DNA from: Bolinopsis microptera
Lineage: Eukaryota > Ctenophora > Tentaculata > Lobata > Bolinopsidae
Reading direction: 5' to 3'
Length of the DNA: 56,000 bases
NCBI RefSeq assembly: GCF_026151205.1
Contig: NC_087075.1
Location: 374,001 to 430,000, forward strand
In this document: positions 1 to 9,100 of the stretch, in pieces
Layout: each line of letters starts with the position of its first letter
Numbering within the stretch: position 1 is the stretch's first letter
Translations under genes and position numbers: made by a program
The notes under the pieces: model-generated
Databases searched by the model: none
Told to the model about the DNA's origin: nothing
What the model saw: only the letters and a program-made list of their open reading frames with translations

Positions 1-386
1 ATTGTATCAAAATTACACTAGCGTAATCATTCGGACCCCCCCCTCAGCTGATTACGTAATATGTGAACGACTCGTTACTGTCATCAGTCATGAAGATGTA
101 ACTAGGTGAGACCGAGCTAATATATATAATAAATAATATAATAGTTGTGGGCGGCGAGTCTACTCACCTGTAGACTACAGCATACAGGTAAGTAGACCCC
201 CACGCATTGGTCACGGCTGTTAGCTCGGACCGAACTAGTTTGTAGTTACAACTTCATGACAGTTAGAGTTTGGTATTTATATAAAAAAACACTTGTGTGC
301 GACTTGTGATCATACAGAGTGTTTTCATTACAGTTTTGCTATCGCGCGTTACGTAAAAAGATGCTCACACGTAGCCCGCACTGCTA

Positions 387-465
387 CGATTTTTGCCTTT
401 TTGATTCGGGCCCCGCAGTGAAGGACTTTTTGCTAATCTGTTCCGAATCAAAAAGGCAAAAATCG
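387..465. repeat. Perfect 23-bp inverted repeat (hairpin) downstream of DARS1
   Basis: Arms at 387-409 and 443-465 are exact reverse complements (left arm starts CGATTTTTGCC) around a 33-nt GC-richer loop. It lies about 560 bp past the DARS1 stop, and no coding region was seen in 1-1026. It could be a tiny palindromic element or a hairpin in the DARS1 3' flank. Confidence 0.7.
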
Positions 466-1026
466 ATTGTTTTTAGAAATGACTTGGATTAATTTTCTCA
501 AAAAAGGTTATACAATTTTACTCAAACTTTCCAAATAGTAAGATGGCTATTAAAGACTGATAATCTATGTAAGTTTGGGTAAATTTCTTTGTGCCAAATT
601 TGAGATATCAGTAATAATATCTAGAAGGTTTGAAGAAAATCATATATTTCCAGTTGTGAGAAACTCGACCGCGTTCCAAATATTGTTACACGGAATAAGT
701 AAACTCTGGAAGAGTATTGCGTGCCGTGTTGTTTGAGCCGGAGTAGTGACAAATAGAACAACAATTCTTATCAATAAGTGAACCGTCAATTTCTAATGTA
801 CAGTGTACACCCGTTAAAAATAAATAAATAAAGATGAAAGATCCCCAAGCAATTCTTTAAAAATCGCTAAAACAAAGATTAGGACAGGAATGTTCCTTGT
901 AAACTCGCTCCATAATAGATAAAGCGTTACGTCTTCAAATGAAAGCTAATTTAGCGCAGCTAAACCCAGTTAAAGCAAAACTAGTATCCTGTCCTAAGCC
1001 ATGACAACATCTAAAACATCTTATAC

Positions 1027-4000
1027 TTATGGCGTCAGTCGTTTAGGGTCACGAGGGAACATGCTCGATTTTCTGATGTTGTCGAGTCCCAGATATAACA
1101 TGAGGACTCGCTCGGCTCCGACTCCTCCACCAGCGTGAGGACTCGCTCCGAACCTGATGTTAGGCTTATCACTTTCTAGGACTTTTAAGCGGCATAAAAC
1201 GGAAATTACACCTACATAACGAAAATTTCGATTCATGCTCAATAGAAGAATAACTTGAGCGGGATATATTACTTGAAAGAGTCGATGTAGGATCTGATGG
1301 TCTGAAGGTCGATCTCGTGTACCTTTGCCCGTTCCTCCAGCATTGCGGGGTCGTGGATACGCTGAGCGCCCGACATTATCTCCTCTCCTCTCATAAAGAT
1401 ATCGTAACTGTTACTGTATCTGTAAATATTTGTGATATATTTTCTAGTCAAATCTTTGGGACAGAAATATAATTACAGAAATATAATTACAGAAATATAA
1501 TTACTTTAAAACATTATTCTTCTACTAACTTGGAAACGCACTAGAAGTTAAAAGAATTGAAGTTTTTGAGGATCAATTCCATTTTTTGAGATATCAGAGG
1601 TCAGATTTTGATAAGACAATGTGAGGCACTTACAGGGGGTCATGAGGGCAAGGCATGGTGTAGAATGGTCTGATCGCCAGTGGGAACTTATCCAGAATAT
1701 AGAAGTCTGTATCATACTTCGCCTTCACCAACTTGCCCAAGAATTTCTCCTGAGGTGTGCTGAGGTCCTCAAAGTCTCCAATATCTACCCCTGCTTCACG
1801 TAGCATGCTGATTGCATCCGGCCACTCTAGTCTCAAGGCTGCGAGAAGGTTAGAAATAAGAGTTTGTTATCACCTTTAACTATATATTATAGTACATTCT
1901 GTCAACGCTAAAGGATCTGTTGAGACTATGCATATTGCATTCTTTTCTTTTCAATATAATATGTGGCCAACAAAACTCTTCGTGTACTAAATCAAAGACT
2001 CTCTTTAAAACTAAAGGACGACAGCTACAGTGAGGCATACTGTGATAATAATGATAATAATAATAATATATCCAGCTAGTAATTATGTAATCATCTCTGC
2101 ATTTCAATCAACGAGCAGGAAATGAAGACTTCCTCCCCTTCACCCAGACTTCAAAGAATACGATACAACTAACCAGGTTGTATGAACTTGAAGGCTTCTT
2201 GAGGGTATTGTTTGTACACAGTATCTATAAAACTAACCAGGTTCTATGAACTTGAAGGCTTCTTGAGGGTATTGTTTGTACACAGTATCTATCTCGGTAG
2301 CATACTTAGTCTGTAGTCCTTTAAACATGCTCAGGAACATCTCTCCTATCACTGTCAGAACCTAATTGTGAGACCAATTAATCGAAAAATTAATTATCGG
2401 TGATTGATTCGTTAGTATAGCGTAGCTCGGGTCAAGGCTCGTTTTTAATTGGGTTCACGGTTAATATTTAATCAAATTTAACGTGAAACATTAAATACAA
2501 CTAACAAAATGAGTAAAAATGTAAAGTCAAATAAAAGACGGCTCACCTCGTGGTAGTGTTCTTTGAACGCCATCTCAATATCCAGTCCTACAAACTCACA
2601 CAAATGTCTGTGTGTGTTACTGTCCTCTGCTCTGAACACTGCTCCTACCTGTAAATATATCATATATTTGCTCCTTTCTGCCTAAATGCTAGCCTCTAGA
2701 GTTTAAAAGAGGACATTATCATTTCAAGGAGGCTGGGATGACAACGAAAAGCCAGCCTCAACCTAGCAGGGGCCAGGACAGAAATTACGCAACCATCAAC
2801 AGCGAGTGATTTAAATTTCATTTATGAAATTAATGAACTGATTAATAACCAAAAATGAAAAAGGGGATCAATTGCTAACCGTGAAGACTTTCTCGATGTC
2901 AGCACATATTGCCATCTGCTTATACAGCTGTGGGGACTGAGCTAGATATGCGTTACCTTTGAAGTACGACACCTGAAACAGATACTCGTCAAATCTGAAA
3001 TTTCGTATTATAATTATAAACTTCGAGAATTTCATTACGACTATAAGACTTTAAAACATATGGCACCAATTTAGAATCAGCGGTTTTTTAGAGATTCTCA
3101 TTAGGGTCAGCAAATGAAAATATCCAGGAATCAATCCAATCATTATCGGATCACTTTTTAGAAAAGTATAGAATAGAAATACGGTAAGACCCTCTACTAT
3201 TATTATCAGAGATTTCAACCGCAAATTCTAAATCGTTGCACTTTAATCATTTGAAAATAGGAATAATTTGATTCCTTGCCAGATATCATACTGTAAACAT
3301 AGTACTAGACCTGGAAAACATTAGCGCCACCCTCACTAGCAGCGGATATTATCTTGGGTGTGTGAATCTCAGTGAAACCAACACTAGTCAGGTATTCCCT
3401 GAACAAGGCTGCCACTCCGTGACCAATACGGAATATGGCCTGGTTAGCTGGCGTTCTCAGATCTGGGGGTTGTCATTGTCATAGTTACGTTGTAGGGGGG
3501 GGGGGGGTTGTAGTATGAAAATGTAGTATGTGAGTTCTTACTACAGAGGGGGGGGGGGGTCGATGGCATAAAATAGCATAAAATGGCATAAAATGACTTT
3601 TTATATGGAGAAAATGAAGAAACCCTGAGTAATTCTCCATTTTATGCCATGAATTTTGATCATCGAATTACGTATGTGGCAGCTTACTTGGACACTCTAA
3701 CATGTTTATTTTCGCATACCAGGCTACATGAGACTCATACCAGGCTACTAAAGGCCAAGATCAATTCGACTATTTTGCAATTCAAATTCCATTCATTTTC
3801 ACTCTGATAGTGAAATAATTTATAAATCGATCGAATATCCGGCTAGATAGTAAGTAGTTAAGAAGGTGCTTGGCCGGATATCAATCAGAAATTTCATTAA
3901 TTTTCAGGAAAAAGTCTCGAGGGCTAGGTCCCGAAAAATATTTTCGGCTCATAATGATCAGAGTAACATTTTGTACTTAGAAAACTTCAAAATTTTTGGT

Positions 4001-6146
4001 CCGAGTCATCCTCGATACGTACTTCTAAAGGCAGACTCCCCGCTTCCGAGCTCGTATTGCATAGAAGAGGCCTGCCCTTCGAGATTGCATTACAAAGGGG
4101 AAGCCTCGACTCCAAGAAAGTATATCGAGGGTGATGTGGGGACTTCGAAACCGGGATAGAAAACGTGAAAACTTATAAATCTCGGAAATATTTTTACAGG
4201 ATTGTTTTCAGCTTGGAAAGGCAAACGTTTTGGGTTCTTTTGCGATAGTCAAAACGCGACAACTAGCGCTGGATGGCGACAACTAGCGCTATCCAGCGCT
4301 AGTTGTCGCCATCCAGCGCTAGTTGTCGCTATCCAGCGCTGGATAACGCTGGCCAGCGCAAAATATATATGTTCGATAATTGTCGCTATCCAGCGCTAGT
4401 TGTCGCCATTCAGCGCTAGTTGTCGCCATCCAGCGCTAGTTGTCGCTATCCAGCGCTAGTTGTCGCTGGCTATGCGACACTGTCGCACGCGATAGTTTGC
4501 GATGGCCAGCGCAACTGGCCATCGCAGAAAACAGTTCGATAACTAGCGCTGGATAGCGACAACTAGCGCTGGATAGCGACAACTAGCGCTGGCCAGCGCT
4601 AAGCGATAGCCAGCGCTGGCCAGCGCTGGCCATCGATATCCAGCGCAAAAATTTTGCGCTATTACTCGTCAGCTAGCGCTAACCAGCGCTGGCCAGCGCT
4701 AGCCAGCGCTAACCAGCGCTAACCAGCGCTAACCAGCGCTAGCCAGCGCTAACCAGCGCTAGCCAGCGCTGGCCAGCGCTAGCTGACGAGTAATATCGCA
4801 ACTATATTGCGCTGGCCAGTGCTGGCTGACGAGTAATACTAATATCGAGCGTGCTAAATCACTCTACAGTCGATCTTCGAGATTGTTCTAAAAGGGCCCC
4901 CGATGGTTGTGTCCAACTTCAATCGATGTATTTTCGGACGCTAATTCCGAATCAACCCCCATGGGCCCATGACATAGGGTTAAAATGCTCTCCTGACGAG
5001 ATATTGGCGAAAAACTGTACATGTATCGATCACGTGATATGACCGTATAAGGAAGTTAGCCTAATTTCTCGTTATTGTTAGGGTTTCAGCATATGTTTTT
5101 GTTAAGGATTGGGTTAGGGTTAGGGTTGGGATCAGATTAGAGGGTTGGGGTTTCGAAAAGTCGTTCAGAACCAGCTAGAGTCAGAGAATGGGTTAAAAAA
5201 GGCACGTGACAGTCAAGTGTAAAGTGATTAATCATCATCCGAGTAATATCGCAAGTATATGATTTTGATACATTGCGCTGGCTAGCGCTGGTTACCGCTG
5301 GCTAGCGCTGGCTAACGCTGGCTAGCGCTGGATAGCGACAACTAGCGCTGGCTAGCGCTGGATAGCGACAACTAGCGCTGGCCAGCGCTAGCTGACGAGT
5401 AATAGCGCAAAAATTTTGCGCTGGATATCGATGGCCAGCGCTGGCTATCGCTTAGCGCTGGCCAGCGCTGGCCAGCGCTAGTTGTCGCTATCCAGCGCTA
5501 GTTGTCGCTATCCAGCGCTAGTTATCGAACTGTTTTCTGCGATGGCCAGTTGCGCTGGCCATCGCAAACTATCGCGTGCGACAGTGTCGCATAGCCAGCG
5601 ACAACTAGCGCTGGATAGCGACAACTAGCGCTGGATGGCGACAACTAGCGCTGGATGGCGACAACTAGCGCTGGATAGCGACAATTATCGAACATATATA
5701 TTTTGCGCTGGCCAGCGTTATCCAGCGCTGGATAGCGACAACTAGCGCTGGATGGCGACAACTAGCGCTGGATAGCGCTAGTTGTCGCCATCCAGTGCTA
5801 GTTGTCGCGTTTTGACTATCGCAAAAGAACCACGTTTTGTACCAAAATTATGATATTTGAAAAACAAATTATTTTAAACAATTTTTACAAAATTTATACT
5901 GGAAAATTGTTGAAGGTCGAAATACGATAAAAGGGCAAAACATATCTTTTTGGTGTTCGAAATGATATTTAGATTCTAGATGAATATTGTGTTTAAGTTA
6001 TTTCTTCCTTTAAGGTCAAAATTTTGTAAAAAATTGGGTTTAAAACAAAATTTTTAAGTTTTTAAATGGCATAAAATGGAAACTTTTTCTATGGAGAAAA
6101 TGGAAAAACCCTTGAGTAATTATCCATTTATGCCATTTTATGCCAT

Positions 6147-6178
<32 letters not shown>

Positions 6179-9100
6179 TTGCAGAGTGCAGTGAGAATAT
6201 TCCGAATTGTTAAAAGCCCATGATTAGGGGAATAAATCCATCCCAGTAAATCGAAAAAACTGGACGAATGAAAATATATATCCCTGCTGTGTGAGTAAAT
6301 AGAGTACCAAAACTTAGTAACTTACCCAGGATCCTGTTATTGAGTCTGGTGTCCTGGTTGACTACAGGTCCGTCCTCAGCAAGTGGGCGCGATGCGTCGT
6401 CTATCTGTAGCGGTAACTGTGGCACTGCTTCCGACACCACGTTAAACGTGCTACCTGAAAACATCATCTTGTTTTTCACTTTGTCGCAACTTGGAAGCCT
6501 ACCCAATTTGAACCGTCCTGGTTTTCTGTTTACCGGTCAAGTCTGCCAGTTTAAATTTGTATTTTTACGGCCGGTCGAAACTCGATCTAAATTACCATCA
6601 CAGTCTATGACTATACACTAAATTACCATAGCTGATGTCGTGTGGACAATAGTAGTAGTAATGTACATTACTACTAATACTACCATAATTTGTACAGGGT
6701 GTTTCAAAATTCTTGCAAGGATAACTTTTTAACTCTCTAGGTTTTGGGCCGATCCTGAATAAATTAATATGATAGCTGATTATTAATATCTTGGATCTTA
6801 ATTTGCATTTACATCCATATAGGAAGCAAATAAGATAACTTATTCAGGGCAGTTCCTGGTTGGGTGTTTAGTAGCCATTAAACCTTAAAAGTACCAATAA
6901 ATGTTTACAGAATCAAGTTTACACAAATGGATAAAAAGTTATCCTTGCAAGAATTTTGAAACACCCTGTACAAATTATGGTAGTATTAGTAGTAATGTAC
7001 ATTACTACTACTATTGTCCACACGACATCAGCTAATCAGCTAATAAGATTTTTATTTTTTACCGTTTCGTTTCAAGCCCATAATATCTAGTTATCATCTA
7101 ACAGGTTTTCTAGAGTAATACGTTAGCTAAAACAATGCAGATGAACCAATGAACCAGGCTGATCTTCTAAAATAGTGTACAGAACAAATAACTGCGTAAC
7201 TAGTAACTACTAACTAGTCCCACTAACCCTGAATCTCAATATGTTTCTGGGAGCAGCTCTCAACAGGATTATCAGCAGTTACCAATGTTCCAACTACATC
7301 CACTATACTCTCCTTAGGACATCCTCCAATAAACTTTAACATCTGTTTACTTGTCTTTTCATCTACAACAAACACTGCCTGAGAGAGTTGGGCTGGGTAA
7401 TGTGGGGAGGAACTAATTTATAGGCTATTTAATAACAAATAATGAACTGTGATAAATTATAAATTAACACATTAAAAAACTACTTGACGAATTGTTTATA
7501 GAGTTAACAGCTGTAGTGTCCACTGTACACCAGTACCTGAACAGAGAAGTAACGATGTCGGAGTTTAACGAAACACTGCTTACCTGAACAGAGAAGTAAC
7601 GATGTCGGAGTTTAACGAAACACTGCTTGCCGGTTAGTCTGCTGAGATGGACTCTAGCTCTCACCAGAACCTCACTGTCCACCATGTCTTTACTTAGGTT
7701 CTCTACCTGAGCAGTTAATTAATTAATTATTTAATTAGCATATCTTAACTCATTTAATTAAATAATAAACAATAAAAAGATGAATTAAGTTTTCTAATAC
7801 TATACCTGAACAGATAAATAGTTTTAATAAACATGACGTCTTTACTTTAATCTTCAACCTAAATCCAAAAAAATGTCGACCTACACAATTAAAAAGAATT
7901 GCGCCCGTTTTTGTTGTTGTGGGGGACGCCAGATTTTCGTTCACTGCAAGCTCTCAGATCAGTTCACTTCATAATTTTATGGTTTTAACTGTTAAGATAC
8001 GGAAAACACTTGTGATTCAATTTAATTGCCGTAAAAATTGCTGTAGAACTTAACTTTCATCTGTAATTTTAAGAAATTGGAAGCAAAAAGTGAACTATAC
8101 TCATTACTCAACTCTTATACACATCAGTACACTATACACTATACACATCAGTACACTATACACTATACACATCAGTACACTATACACTATACACATCAGT
8201 ACACTATACACTATACACATCAGTACACTATACACATCAGTACACTATACACTATACACATCAGTACACTATAAACTATACACATCAGTACACTATACAC
8301 TATACACATCAGTACACTATACACTATACACATTGCATCAGTACACTATACACTATACACATCAGTACACTATACACTATACACATCAGTACACTATACA
8401 CTATACACATCAGTACACTATACACTATACACATCAGTACACTATACACTATACACATCAGTACACTATACACTATACACATCAGTACACTATACACTAT
8501 ACCCATCAGTACACTATACACTATACACATCAGTACACTATACACTATACACATCAGTACACTATACACTATACACATCAGTACACTATACACTATACCC
8601 ATCAGTACACTATACACTATACACATCAGTACACTATACACTATACACATCAGTACACTATACACTATACACATTGCATCAGTACACTATACACTATACA
8701 CATCAGTACACTATACACTATACACATCAGTACACTATACACTATACACATCAGTACACTATACGACATACCGACATACGTGACACGTACAAATTGTGCT
8801 TATTGTATCGCATAATACATTAAGATACATACGCGACGCGCATACACTGACTACAGGCTATGCACCACATCTCCGCAAGCAACCCCTGTATTTCTCGTTG
8901 TCATGGTAACGGACGGAAGGATGGACTGACCACATATCTAAACCCACCTACCTCGTTCTCCAAAATCCCTCTTTTTCTGCGAAAACTTCCATTCGTAACC
9001 TTTCATTGAACATTTTTGAAAAAAATGATGAACACAACTTATCTCTATAATAAAGATTCGAAATCGCCAGTACGGATAACTGAAAACTAAAACATCTTTT

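Noticed and set aside
5086-5155. TTAGGG tract as a chromosome end
   Set aside because: It is too short and degenerate, and lies inside a transposon in a gene intron.
8090-8815. Long open frames with octapeptide repeats on both strands
   Set aside because: They are produced by a 24-bp minisatellite whose length is a multiple of three; there is no start context, domain or flanking coding sequence.
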